From Thermoanaerobaculaceae bacterium (GTDB lineage Bacteria; Acidobacteriota; Thermoanaerobaculia; Thermoanaerobaculales; Thermoanaerobaculaceae): a stretch of 22,433 nucleotides of DNA. Both the position numbers and the translations under genes were made by a program. Positions 1 to 6,795 of the stretch are shown here, in pieces (within the stretch, counting starts at the first letter, position 1; each line of letters starts with the position of its first letter). The stretch spans positions 1-22,433 of the forward strand of contig JALHTD010000189.1 of the NCBI GenBank assembly GCA_022865555.1, given 5' to 3'. Below the pieces are notes generated by a model. That model worked only from the letters and a program-made list of their open reading frames with translations, had not been told where the DNA came from and ran no database searches.

Positions 1-2
1 AC

Positions 3-1175
3 CTTGAACTCGACCCGAGCACGATCATCTACCTGGACAACGCCGCCACCACCTTTCCCAAACCCAAGGAGGTGCTGGAGGCTGCGCTGGACGCTTACAC
101 GCGCTTCGGCGTCAACGCTGGCCGCTCGGGGTACGACCTCTGCCTGGTGGCCGGCGAGTTGGTCGCAGCCACCCGCAAGGAGCTCACCCGCTTCTTCGGC
201 GGCACCGACCCCAACCGGCTGGTCTTCGCCTACAACGCCACCGACGCGCTCAACCTGGCGATCCAGGGGATCCTGGAGAGCGGCGACCACGCGGTGTCCA
301 CCACCATCGAGCACAACTCGGTGATCCGCCCGCTCAACCACATGGCGCGCGAGCGGGGCGTCACCCTGGAGTACGTGCCGGTGGGCGGTGACGGGTTCGT
401 GGACCCCGGCGAGATCACGCGCCGTCTCAGACGCACCACCAGGCTGGTGGCGGTCAACCACGGCTCCAACGTCATCGGCACCGTCCAGCCCGTGGCCGAA
501 ATCGGGAAGGCGTGCCGGGACCGGGGCGTGTTGTTCCTCGTGGACGCCTCGCAGACTGCGGGCATGGTTCCCATCGACGTGGAAGCGATGGGCATCGACG
601 TCCTCGCCTTCACCGGCCACAAGTCGCTGCTCGCCCCCACCGGGATCGGCGGGCTCTACGTGCGGGAAGGGGTGGGCATCCGCCCCACGCGCTTCGGCGG
701 GACCGGCGTCAACTCCGTGGACCCGTACCATCTGGAGGAGTACCCCTACCGCCTGGAGGCGGGCACCGGCAACGTGCTCGGCATCGCAGGACTGCACTTT
801 GCCCAGGCGTACATCACCTCGCGCGGCATGGGCAACATCTATCGGCACGAGATGGAGCTGTTCGCCCGGCTGCAGGGCGGTCTTGCCGCAATCGAGGGCG
901 TCACCCTGCGCGGCACGACCAGCCTGGAGAACAGGCTTCCGGTGCTCTCCTTCACCGTGGCCGGGCGCGACCCAGCCGATGTCGGCACGATGCTCGACGT
1001 GGACCACAACATCGCCGCGCGCACGGGCCTGCAGTGTGCCCCGCTCATCCACCAGCAGATGGGGACGGGGGAGCGCGGAACGGTGCGGCTCAGTGTCGGC
1101 CCGATGAACAAGCCGAGCGACATCGAGGCCGCCGTCGCGGCGGTAACCGAGATCGCCGCGGAAGCTCGCGCGTAG
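3..1175 (+). CDS. Cysteine desulfurase family protein (class-V aminotransferase), 5'-truncated by window edge
   Basis: PLP-dependent enzyme of the NifS/SufS fold, expected to release sulfur from L-cysteine as a protein persulfide (family knowledge). The frame is open to the left edge: the N-terminal motif IYLDNAATTFPKP lies upstream of the first in-frame ATG (72), so the true start is outside or at the edge of the window. Visible hallmarks are the cofactor lysine in FTGHKSLLAPTGIGGLYV (Lys codon 621-623) and the catalytic cysteine in RTGLQCAPLIH (Cys codon 1035-1037), followed by GTVRLSVGPMN near the C-terminus. The pattern fits the EF2568-like subgroup of cysteine desulfurase family proteins rather than classical IscS. 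About 390 codons are present, close to full length. It is convergent with the DsrC/DsrMK-type operon. The sulfur acceptor is unknown. Confidence 0.9.
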   Translation, partial: LELDPSTIIYLDNAATTFPKPKEVLEAALDAYTRFGVNAGRSGYDLCLVAGELVAATRKELTRFFGGTDPNRLVFAYNATDALNLAIQGILESGDHAVSTTIEHNSVIRPLNHMARERGVTLEYVPVGGDGFVDPGEITRRLRRTTRLVAVNHGSNVIGTVQPVAEIGKACRDRGVLFLVDASQTAGMVPIDVEAMGIDVLAFTGHKSLLAPTGIGGLYVREGVGIRPTRFGGTGVNSVDPYHLEEYPYRLEAGTGNVLGIAGLHFAQAYITSRGMGNIYRHEMELFARLQGGLAAIEGVTLRGTTSLENRLPVLSFTVAGRDPADVGTMLDVDHNIAARTGLQCAPLIHQQMGTGERGTVRLSVGPMNKPSDIEAAVAAVTEIAAEARA

Positions 1176-1181
1176 CTCTGC

Positions 1182-1198
1182 GGGAGGGTGTCCCTCCC
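1182..1198 (+). terminator. Possible weak terminator hairpin after the cysteine desulfurase
   Basis: Seven nucleotides after the TAG stop, GGGAGGG (1182-1188) can pair with CCCTCCC (1192-1198) around a 3-nt loop. A pyrimidine-rich stretch (GTTTCTCTT) follows only about 15 nt later, so a classical intrinsic terminator is not clear-cut. Confidence 0.35.
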
Positions 1199-1242
1199 TG
1201 CGCCCCACCGCAAGTTTCTCTTGCCCGACGGATGGCCTTCCT

Positions 1243-1496
1243 TTCCTTCACTGCGTGAGGCATCTATCTTGCCCCGCGGGCCATGAGCGGTCGCTCGGGC
1301 TGGGCGTGGAGCCCAACCCTCCGACCCGCCTTTGCGTGCGACCCGAGAGCGCTGCCCGCCGTGAGGCCCCTCGGCGTCGGCGTGAGGCAGCCGCGCCGTT
1401 TCCCCACGACGGCCAGCGCGTCGGGTCCCCGCACGCTCCGGCGCCATGGCTCTTCTCGCCCGCGGGGCAAAACAAAAGCCTCACGCAGTGAAAGAA
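1243..1496. repeat. Long inverted-repeat element between convergent genes (non-coding)
   Basis: The gene-free stretch 1176-1527 holds two inverted arms, 1243-1281 and 1458-1496, which match at about 34 of 39 positions. Perfect blocks are TTCACTGCGTGAGGC (1247-1261 against 1478-1492) and TTGCCCCGCGGGC (1269-1281 against 1458-1470), separated by a diverged 7-nt spacer in each arm. The arms enclose 176 bp of very G+C-rich sequence. Small open frames exist on both strands but look like low-complexity shadows. There is no transposase and no obvious target-site duplication. It could be a MITE-like element, a chromosomal repeat, or a bidirectional terminator/structured RNA. Confidence 0.65.
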
Positions 1497-1527
1497 CGGG
1501 AGGTAGGCCCGCAGGACAAGCAGCAAC

Positions 1528-2844
1528 CTAGGAAGATGGTGGGACGGGGAGAATGAGGGCGTCGGCGACGATCTCGCCGAGGGTCCTGACCTCGACGCCC
1601 AATGTGTAGTGGCGGTTCAGATCCATGAGCTGGTCGATGCAGTTGTGGCAGGGGGAAGCCACCACCTTGGCGCCGGTGGCGCGGATCTGCTCGGCCTTGA
1701 CCTTGCCGGACTCGATCCGCTTGGCGGTGTGCTCCGAGGCCGCCAGAAGCCCTCCTCCTCCTCCGCAGCAGTAGTTGTCCTCGCGGTTGGGTGTCATCTC
1801 GACGAAGGTGGTGACTGCGTGGCGCAGGAGATACCGCTGCTCCTCGATCACGCCTCCGTGGCGCACGAGGTTGCAGGGGTCGTGGAGCGTCACCGGATCG
1901 GGATTCTTCGAGGGGTCGAGCCGCAAGCGGCCGGCGCCAAGGTACTCGGCCATCACCTCGACGAAGCTGCGCACCGCGAACGGGAGCGGCCGCCCCAGCC
2001 AGTCCGGCGCCTCCCAGCGGAGGGTCCGGTAGCCGTGCCCGCACTCGGCGACCACCAACTCCTGGACGCCAAGCTCCTCGGCTCGTCGAATCAGCCGGTC
2101 GGCGATTTCCCGTTGCGCCTCGATGTCCCCGGCGAAGAAGCCGTAGTTGGTGATGTCGAAGTCCGTCGAGGTCAGAGTCCAGCTCTCGCCAGCGGCGTGA
2201 AAGATCATGCCCGCGGCCGAGATGGAGAGCGGGAAGAATTTCAGCTCACGGGGGTTGAGCGCGTAGAGCACGCGGGCCCCTTCGCGGTCTACCGGCAGGG
2301 AGACCTCGGGGTCGCCGATCGTCTGGCGGAGGTCCTCCTCGAGCCAGGCGATCGTTTCGCGCACGTCCTCCTGCGAGATGGACATCGTGTTGCCGGACGC
2401 CCGCGCGGCCTCGATGTTGGCCTGAATGCCGTTCGGCACCATCCCGGCTGCAACCAGTACCGTGCGGGCAAAACGGATGATCGCGGCGGGGTCGAGGCCG
2501 ACGCTGCAGTTGAGGGCACAGCGCCCGCACAGCGTGCAGCGCCCGAAGGCGGCGGCGGCGAGGGCCTGAAGCGCCTCCTCGGTGAGGGTCTCGGCTCCCA
2601 CAAGTCCGGGCGCAAGGCGGCCGAGGAGGGTGTGGTAGCGGCGGAACAGACTCGCCACGCGCTCCACCTTGGCGGCGGGCGTCGAGGCCGGCTCCTGGTC
2701 CGCGAGGTACACGTGACAGGTGTCGGCACACAGCCCACAGCGCACGCAGGCGTTCAGGAACGCAGCGGTCCGCTCGTCGACGCGCTCTCGCAGCACCTTG
2801 AGCGCCTGCTCGAGCGCCGCGGGCTTGACGTGCCCCTCAGCCAC
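1528..2844 (-). CDS. DsrK/TmcB/HdrD-like iron-sulfur protein (CCG domain), probable membrane-complex subunit
   Basis: 438 aa from a GTG at 2844. I chose this start because GGGGA lies 5 nt upstream and it couples to the preceding membrane gene, whose TGA is at 2839-2837; an ATG at 2883 is the alternative. Two ferredoxin-type [4Fe-4S] motifs are visible: C33-x2-C36-x2-C39-x3-C43 and C103-x2-C106-x2-C109-x3-C113. One complete CCG domain follows: C324, C359-C360, C399-x2-C402, as in the catalytic subunits of heterodisulfide reductase-like enzymes. An upstream partial copy keeps only an ECGH motif (C268), as I recall for DsrK. In this family the CCG cluster reduces or oxidises a disulfide, with DsrC as partner in DsrMKJOP or Tmc complexes. 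Lying last in a dsrC-cytochrome b operon strongly supports that role; whether it is closer to DsrK or TmcB I cannot decide. Confidence 0.88.
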   Translation of the reverse strand: MAEGHVKPAALEQALKVLRERVDERTAAFLNACVRCGLCADTCHVYLADQEPASTPAAKVERVASLFRRYHTLLGRLAPGLVGAETLTEEALQALAAAAFGRCTLCGRCALNCSVGLDPAAIIRFARTVLVAAGMVPNGIQANIEAARASGNTMSISQEDVRETIAWLEEDLRQTIGDPEVSLPVDREGARVLYALNPRELKFFPLSISAAGMIFHAAGESWTLTSTDFDITNYGFFAGDIEAQREIADRLIRRAEELGVQELVVAECGHGYRTLRWEAPDWLGRPLPFAVRSFVEVMAEYLGAGRLRLDPSKNPDPVTLHDPCNLVRHGGVIEEQRYLLRHAVTTFVEMTPNREDNYCCGGGGGLLAASEHTAKRIESGKVKAEQIRATGAKVVASPCHNCIDQLMDLNRHYTLGVEVRTLGEIVADALILPVPPSS

Positions 2845-3475
2845 GGGGGTTCCCCGGCCCCTGCGGTGTGGGGCGCACGCCACGCCGGCCGAAGTAAGCG
2901 CCCGACCAGCGGCGGCTGGTCACCAGGAAGAGCATGTGGCGCAGCTTGCCGAGAGGCGCGTAGAGCAGCAGCACGGCACCGGTGACCTGAAAGAGCGGCA
3001 CCAACGCATGGTCCAGGTAGGCGGCGATGCCGGTGGCGAGCGCGGCATCCACGAGGAGGTTGGCGACGAAGTCGTCGGGCACGCTGATCCCCCGCAGCCT
3101 GGCATCGAGCGTGCGCTTGGCCAGCAGTCCGAGGCCGCAGACGAGGCCGATGGCTGTGAGGACGGCACCCGCGGCATTCGCGGCCGTCGGGACACGCACT
3201 GGCAGGAGGCTCGCGAGCAGCCCGGCGAGCGCCGTGAAGATCCCGAGGTGGTAGCCGATCCCGGCGAGGTAGCTGGCCAGGTGGAGGGAGGCGCTCTCCT
3301 TCGCCGTGGGGAAAAACGCCTTCGTGAAGGCGTAAAGCACACCCGCGGCGGCGCTGCCTCGCGCCGGGGCGATCGGCGCCGGCACGCGAGGGAAGCGTCG
3401 GGAGAAGCGCTGGGCGAGGAAACCCGCAAGCGCGACCAGCAGCGCCGCGACGAGGACGAGGGAGCCAAGCGTCAT
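2837..3475 (-). CDS. DsrM/NarI-like membrane cytochrome b subunit (short)
   Basis: 212-aa integral membrane protein. Hydrophobic segments fall at about residues 3-21, 62-92, 97-118, 136-160 and 161-187, giving the five-helix layout of NarI/DsrM. Candidate heme-ligand histidines are H65 and H76 in the second segment and H156 and H180 toward the last. Known family role: exchange electrons between the menaquinone pool and a cytoplasmic Fe-S subunit. It is shorter than typical DsrM (over 300 aa, as I recall) and nearer NarI in length, so only the core cytochrome is present. It starts 16 nt after dsrC and overlaps the DsrK-like start, so the three genes are one transcription unit. The start ATG has only a weak GGCGGA upstream. 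Confidence is high for a heme-b quinone-reactive subunit, moderate for the DsrM name. Confidence 0.8.
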   Translation of the reverse strand: MTLGSLVLVAALLVALAGFLAQRFSRRFPRVPAPIAPARGSAAAGVLYAFTKAFFPTAKESASLHLASYLAGIGYHLGIFTALAGLLASLLPVRVPTAANAAGAVLTAIGLVCGLGLLAKRTLDARLRGISVPDDFVANLLVDAALATGIAAYLDHALVPLFQVTGAVLLLYAPLGKLRHMLFLVTSRRWSGAYFGRRGVRPTPQGPGNPRG

Positions 3476-3491
3476 TTCGAAGTCCGCCGCG

Positions 3492-3809
3492 TCAGACGCA
3501 CCCCTCGGGTTTGGGCAGACCTGCGACCTTGCACGCCCCCTTCGCCGGACCCGAGGGGAACAGCTTGAAGATCGCCTTCAGAGGGAGCCCGGTCTTCTGG
3601 CAGAGCAGCCGTACCATCGGCGCGGTGCCGTGCTGCAGGTAGTGCTCCCGGATCGTGCGCACTACGCCCCAGTGCTCCGGGGTCATGTCGCTGATCCCCT
3701 CGGTGGTGGCGAAGAGCCTGGCCACCTCATCGTCCCAGAGCTCCGGCTGCTGGAGGAAACCCTCCTCGTCCACCGCGAAGGTGCGGCCAACGATCTCGAC
3801 CTCCGGCAT
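3492..3809 (-). CDS. dsrC: DsrC, sulfur-carrier / redox protein with both conserved C-terminal cysteines
   Basis: 105 aa from the ATG at 3809, preceded by GGGGGA at Shine-Dalgarno distance; the longer frame upstream of it has no family similarity. The C-terminal arm reads GACKVAGLPKPEGCV, with Cys93 and the penultimate Cys104 separated by ten residues. That is the two-cysteine signature separating true DsrC from TusE, which lacks the inner cysteine. The LFPSGPAKG motif before it is also diagnostic. In sulfite reducers and sulfur oxidisers DsrC carries sulfur between the two cysteines as a trisulfide, and a DsrK-type protein processes it at the membrane. Both partner-type genes follow directly here. 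The 166 bp upstream (3810-3975) separates it from the flavoprotein and could hold a promoter; I see only a poor TTGCAT-17-TACCCT match on the minus strand. Confidence 0.93.
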   Translation of the reverse strand: MPEVEIVGRTFAVDEEGFLQQPELWDDEVARLFATTEGISDMTPEHWGVVRTIREHYLQHGTAPMVRLLCQKTGLPLKAIFKLFPSGPAKGACKVAGLPKPEGCV

Positions 3810-3975
3810 TCCGTCCCCCAGGAGCTGCGAAACCGCAGCGAGACAAGGGTAGCGAGGAGCGACGAACGATGCAACAACGGCTAGATCACCCGGGACCTGG
3901 GTGCGAAATCGTGCCGGCACGTGGGTGAAGAAGTTCGCGGCCGAGAAACAGGGATCCGCGGCGTGCGTGCCAGAC

Positions 3976-5406
3976 TCACTGCGTGACTGGCGGACCGGCT
4001 GCGTTTCTGCGCTGGAGCGCCTGCAGCGCCTTGAGCGCTGCGTGCCGGTACAGGTCGGACAGTGTCGGGTAGTTGTACATCGTTTCGGCAATCTGGGGGG
4101 CAGTGGCGCCGGCGCGAAGGAACGCCTGCCCGATGTGGATCAGCTCGCTGGCACCGTGGCCGATCATGTGGGCGCCGACGAGCTTCAGCGAGCCGACCTC
4201 GAAAAGCAGCTTGAGCATGCCCTCGCTGTCGCCGATGATCTGGCCGCGCGGGTTCATGTCGTAATCGCCGCGGCCGGTGACGTACTCCGCCCGCCTCTCC
4301 TTGAGCCGCTCCTCGGTCTCGCCGATGTAGCTCACCTCTGGAATGGAGTAGATCGCGAAGGGGAGCAGCTCGGTCTTCGAGGTGACACCGGGGATGTTGA
4401 ACGCATGGCGCATGGCCTGCCGCCCCTGCTCCATGGAGGTGCTGGCCAGCGCCGGGTAGCCGATCACATCGCCGACCGCATAGATGTGCGGCAGCACCGT
4501 CTGGTAGTGCTCGTTCACCTGGAGCAGGCCGTAGTCGTTGGGCTTGAGGCCGATGGCAGGGAGGTTCAGGTCTGTCGTGTTGCCGTCGCGGCCGACGCAG
4601 TGCAGGAGGGCGTCGGTCTCGAAGATCTTGCCGGTCTTGGTGGTGGAGCGCACCCGTGGCTGCTCGCCTGCGAGCCGCTCGACCGTGGCATAGCGCTCGT
4701 TGTGCAGGGTCGTGATGCCCAACCCGCCAAGTGACCGCTCCAGGATCGCGACGATCTCGCGGTCGAGGAACGGCAGCAGGCGATCTCGGGTGTCTACCAG
4801 GGTGAGCTCCACGCCCAGGGCTGCGAAGATGCTGGCGAACTCCACCCCGATCACGCCGGCGCCCAGCACGAGCATGGTGCGCGGGATTCGCGGGAGACGC
4901 AGGATCGTGTTGCTGTCAAAGACGCACTCGGCGTCGAAAGGGACGTCCGGCGGACGGTTGGGGCTCGAGCCCGAGGCGATCACGATGACGTCGCCGGTCA
5001 TGGAGGACAGAACAGCGCCATCGGGGCCGCAGAGCGTGACCGTGTGGGCGTCGATGAAGCGGCCGTGGCCCCGGTGCACCTCGATGGAGTAGCGCTCGAG
5101 CGCCTCGTTGATGATCTCGAGCTCCCTTCCGACCACGACGCGCTCCCGGTACATGAAGTCGTCCACGGTGATCTGGTCGCTGATCTCGCAGCGGATCCCC
5201 TCGAGCTTGTTCCGGGTTAGGGAGTGGACGAACAGTGCGCTCTCACGGAGCGTTTTGGACGGGATCGTGCCCCAGTTCACGCGCGTGCCGCCCACCACGT
5301 TCTGGCGCTCTATGACGGCGACCTGTTTCCCGGCGCGGGCGGCCTGGATCGCCGCACGTTCGCCGGCGGGCCCGCACCCGATCACGACCACGTCGTAGTG
5401 GGGCAT
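3976..5406 (-). CDS. sthA: Soluble pyridine nucleotide transhydrogenase-like flavoprotein (SthA family)
   Basis: 476 aa from the ATG at 5406, with a GGGGGGAC Shine-Dalgarno; frame upstream of it is non-homologous. FAD-binding GCGPAGE is at residues 10-16 and a second Rossmann motif, LGAGVIGVEFAS, lies mid-protein. The site that holds the redox disulfide in lipoamide dehydrogenase reads GGTRVNWGTIPSKTLRES here: both cysteine positions are replaced (Arg42, Thr47), so there is no dithiol chemistry. The C-terminal MYNYPTLSDLY replaces the HPT motif of dithiol enzymes. This matches SthA, which passes hydride between NADPH and NAD+ via FAD. The gene is co-oriented with dsrC, 166 bp upstream of it, so it may supply nucleotide balance or electrons to that module (inference). 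Its stop codon sits in a small hairpin at 3970-3990. Confidence 0.85.
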   Translation of the reverse strand: MPHYDVVVIGCGPAGERAAIQAARAGKQVAVIERQNVVGGTRVNWGTIPSKTLRESALFVHSLTRNKLEGIRCEISDQITVDDFMYRERVVVGRELEIINEALERYSIEVHRGHGRFIDAHTVTLCGPDGAVLSSMTGDVIVIASGSSPNRPPDVPFDAECVFDSNTILRLPRIPRTMLVLGAGVIGVEFASIFAALGVELTLVDTRDRLLPFLDREIVAILERSLGGLGITTLHNERYATVERLAGEQPRVRSTTKTGKIFETDALLHCVGRDGNTTDLNLPAIGLKPNDYGLLQVNEHYQTVLPHIYAVGDVIGYPALASTSMEQGRQAMRHAFNIPGVTSKTELLPFAIYSIPEVSYIGETEERLKERRAEYVTGRGDYDMNPRGQIIGDSEGMLKLLFEVGSLKLVGAHMIGHGASELIHIGQAFLRAGATAPQIAETMYNYPTLSDLYRHAALKALQALQRRNAAGPPVTQ

Positions 5407-5523
5407 CTTCGTCCCCCCAGTGCTCAATGGATCGTAGCAAACAGCGGCACACCGTCCCAGGGCGTCCGGCAGGTGCCGTCTGTGCCCAAGCCGTGCGCCT
5501 GCCCGACGTGCGACCGGAGCGGG

Positions 5524-5529
5524 TAGAAT
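5524..5529 (+). promoter_or_regulatory. -10 element of a probable leaderless promoter for the AmpG-like gene
   Basis: TAGAAT (5/6 to TATAAT) ends exactly 6 nt before the ATG at 5536, which would put the transcription start on or next to the start codon. No Shine-Dalgarno precedes the ATG. The -35 region is poor (TGCCCG at 5500-5505). It lies in the 129-bp gap shared with the divergent flavoprotein. Confidence 0.55.
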
Positions 5530-5535
5530 CCAGCA

Positions 5536-6732
5536 ATGGGTTTGCGCCGCAAGCTGACCTGGATCGCGGTGCTCTACTTCGCCGAGGGGCTCCCTTTCGG
5601 CATCGCCTACGACGTATGGCCGGTGTACTTCCGGGTCCACGGGGTCTCCCTGGCGAACATCGGGCTGATGAGCCTGCTCTCGCTCCCCTGGACCTGGAAG
5701 ATGTTCTGGGCGCCGCTCGTGGACCGATTCGGCGCCCGCCAGCAGTGGATCTCCGCGTCGCTGCTGGCGCTCGCGGTCGCCACGGTCGCCATCATCCCGC
5801 AGGACGCCGGCCACCCCTCATGGTTGCTGTGGAGTGTGCTACTGGCCTTCACCGCGGCGTCGGCCACCCAGGACATCGCGATCGACGCCTACGCGGTGGA
5901 CATCTCGACACCGGAGGAGACCGGCGCCATCAACGGTGTGCGGGTCTCCGCTGCCCGCATCGCGCTCCTCGTCGGCGGCGGGGGCGTGATGATGCTCGCC
6001 GAGCTCACGGGGTGGACCCCGCTGTGGATCGCGCTCGCGGTCGCCTTTCTCGTCCTCTCGGTCATCGCCTATGCAAGCCCGCGGGTGCCGCTGGACGTGA
6101 AGGAGCGCCGAAACCCGGTCGGCCCGGTGCTGCGCTGGTTGTTGCGATGGGAGATGCTGCCTGTGCTGCTCTTCGTCCCGCTCTTCAAGCTCGGCGACTC
6201 GCTCCTCGGACGCATGGTCAAGCCGTTCTGGGTGGACCGCGGGTACTCCCTGAAGGAGATCGGTCTGATCTCGGTGACGCTCGGTGTGGTGTTGACGATT
6301 CTCGGTGCGCTCGCCGGCGGCTGGTTCGTCAAGAAGTACGGGATCTTTCACGGCCTCCTCTGGCTCGGGATCGCCCAGGCGCTCCCCCACCTTGGCTACG
6401 CCGCGGTGGCCCAGTTCACCCTGCCGCGGGAGACCATCTACGCCGCCTCCATGCTCGAATCGTTCGCGCAGGGGCTCGGCACCGCGGCGTTCCTGTCGTT
6501 CCTGATGAACCTCTGCGAGAAGGAGCACGCCGCGACGCAGTACGCGCTGCTGTCGGCGCTCTTCGCACTGACCCGCGACGTGGTGGGCGCGTTTTCAGGG
6601 ATAGGCGTCGAGAGGCTGGGCTACTCGACATACTTTGCGTTCACCGTGCTCGTCAGCGTGCCGGCGCTTGCCCTCCTTCCGCTGGTGAGAAAGCGCATCC
6701 GGGAGCAAGCGCCCGCCGCCGAAGCGGCGTGA
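5536..6732 (+). CDS. AmpG-like MFS permease (muropeptide permease family)
   Basis: 398-aa polytopic membrane protein of the major facilitator fold. The first segment contains YFAEGLPFGIAYDVWPVYF, followed by LPWTWKMFWAPLVDRFG and the loop TQDIAIDAYAVDI, all characteristic of the AmpG / acetyl-CoA transporter-related branch. In Gram-negative bacteria AmpG imports anhydromuropeptides released during wall turnover. The next gene downstream encodes a murein endopeptidase, which fits. The start at 5536 is preceded by a -10-like hexamer instead of a Shine-Dalgarno. Substrate is inferred from family only; related permeases of unknown substrate exist. Confidence 0.82.
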   Translation: MGLRRKLTWIAVLYFAEGLPFGIAYDVWPVYFRVHGVSLANIGLMSLLSLPWTWKMFWAPLVDRFGARQQWISASLLALAVATVAIIPQDAGHPSWLLWSVLLAFTAASATQDIAIDAYAVDISTPEETGAINGVRVSAARIALLVGGGGVMMLAELTGWTPLWIALAVAFLVLSVIAYASPRVPLDVKERRNPVGPVLRWLLRWEMLPVLLFVPLFKLGDSLLGRMVKPFWVDRGYSLKEIGLISVTLGVVLTILGALAGGWFVKKYGIFHGLLWLGIAQALPHLGYAAVAQFTLPRETIYAASMLESFAQGLGTAAFLSFLMNLCEKEHAATQYALLSALFALTRDVVGAFSGIGVERLGYSTYFAFTVLVSVPALALLPLVRKRIREQAPAAEAA

Positions 6733-6795
6733 TGTGGGGCGGCCGCGCTACACTCTCGCTTAACCGTCGCTCTAGGACGGCGAGGGAGAAACGTT

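Noticed and set aside
1243..1496. Integron attC site or CRISPR-like array in the inverted-repeat region
   Set aside because: Only two arms, no regularly spaced repeats, no integrase or cas gene, and no core-site layout of attC that I can recognise.
1255..1531. Small overlapping open frames on both strands between the desulfurase and DsrK-like genes
   Set aside because: They mirror each other across the inverted repeat, have no Shine-Dalgarno or domain, and are explained by repeat composition.
1609..2985. Long plus-strand open frame of about 458 codons opposite the DsrK-like gene
   Set aside because: Antisense shadow in high-G+C DNA: no recognisable motif, while the minus strand carries all cluster cysteines of a known family.
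3492..3809. Reading the DsrC gene as TusE (tRNA thiolation)
   Set aside because: TusE lacks the inner cysteine; both cysteines, ten residues apart, are present, and no tusBCD is nearby.
3810..4091. N-terminal extension of DsrC to a start at 4091, inside the flavoprotein
   Set aside because: Sequence is unlike DsrC and the family length (about 105 aa) matches the ATG at 3809 with a good Shine-Dalgarno.
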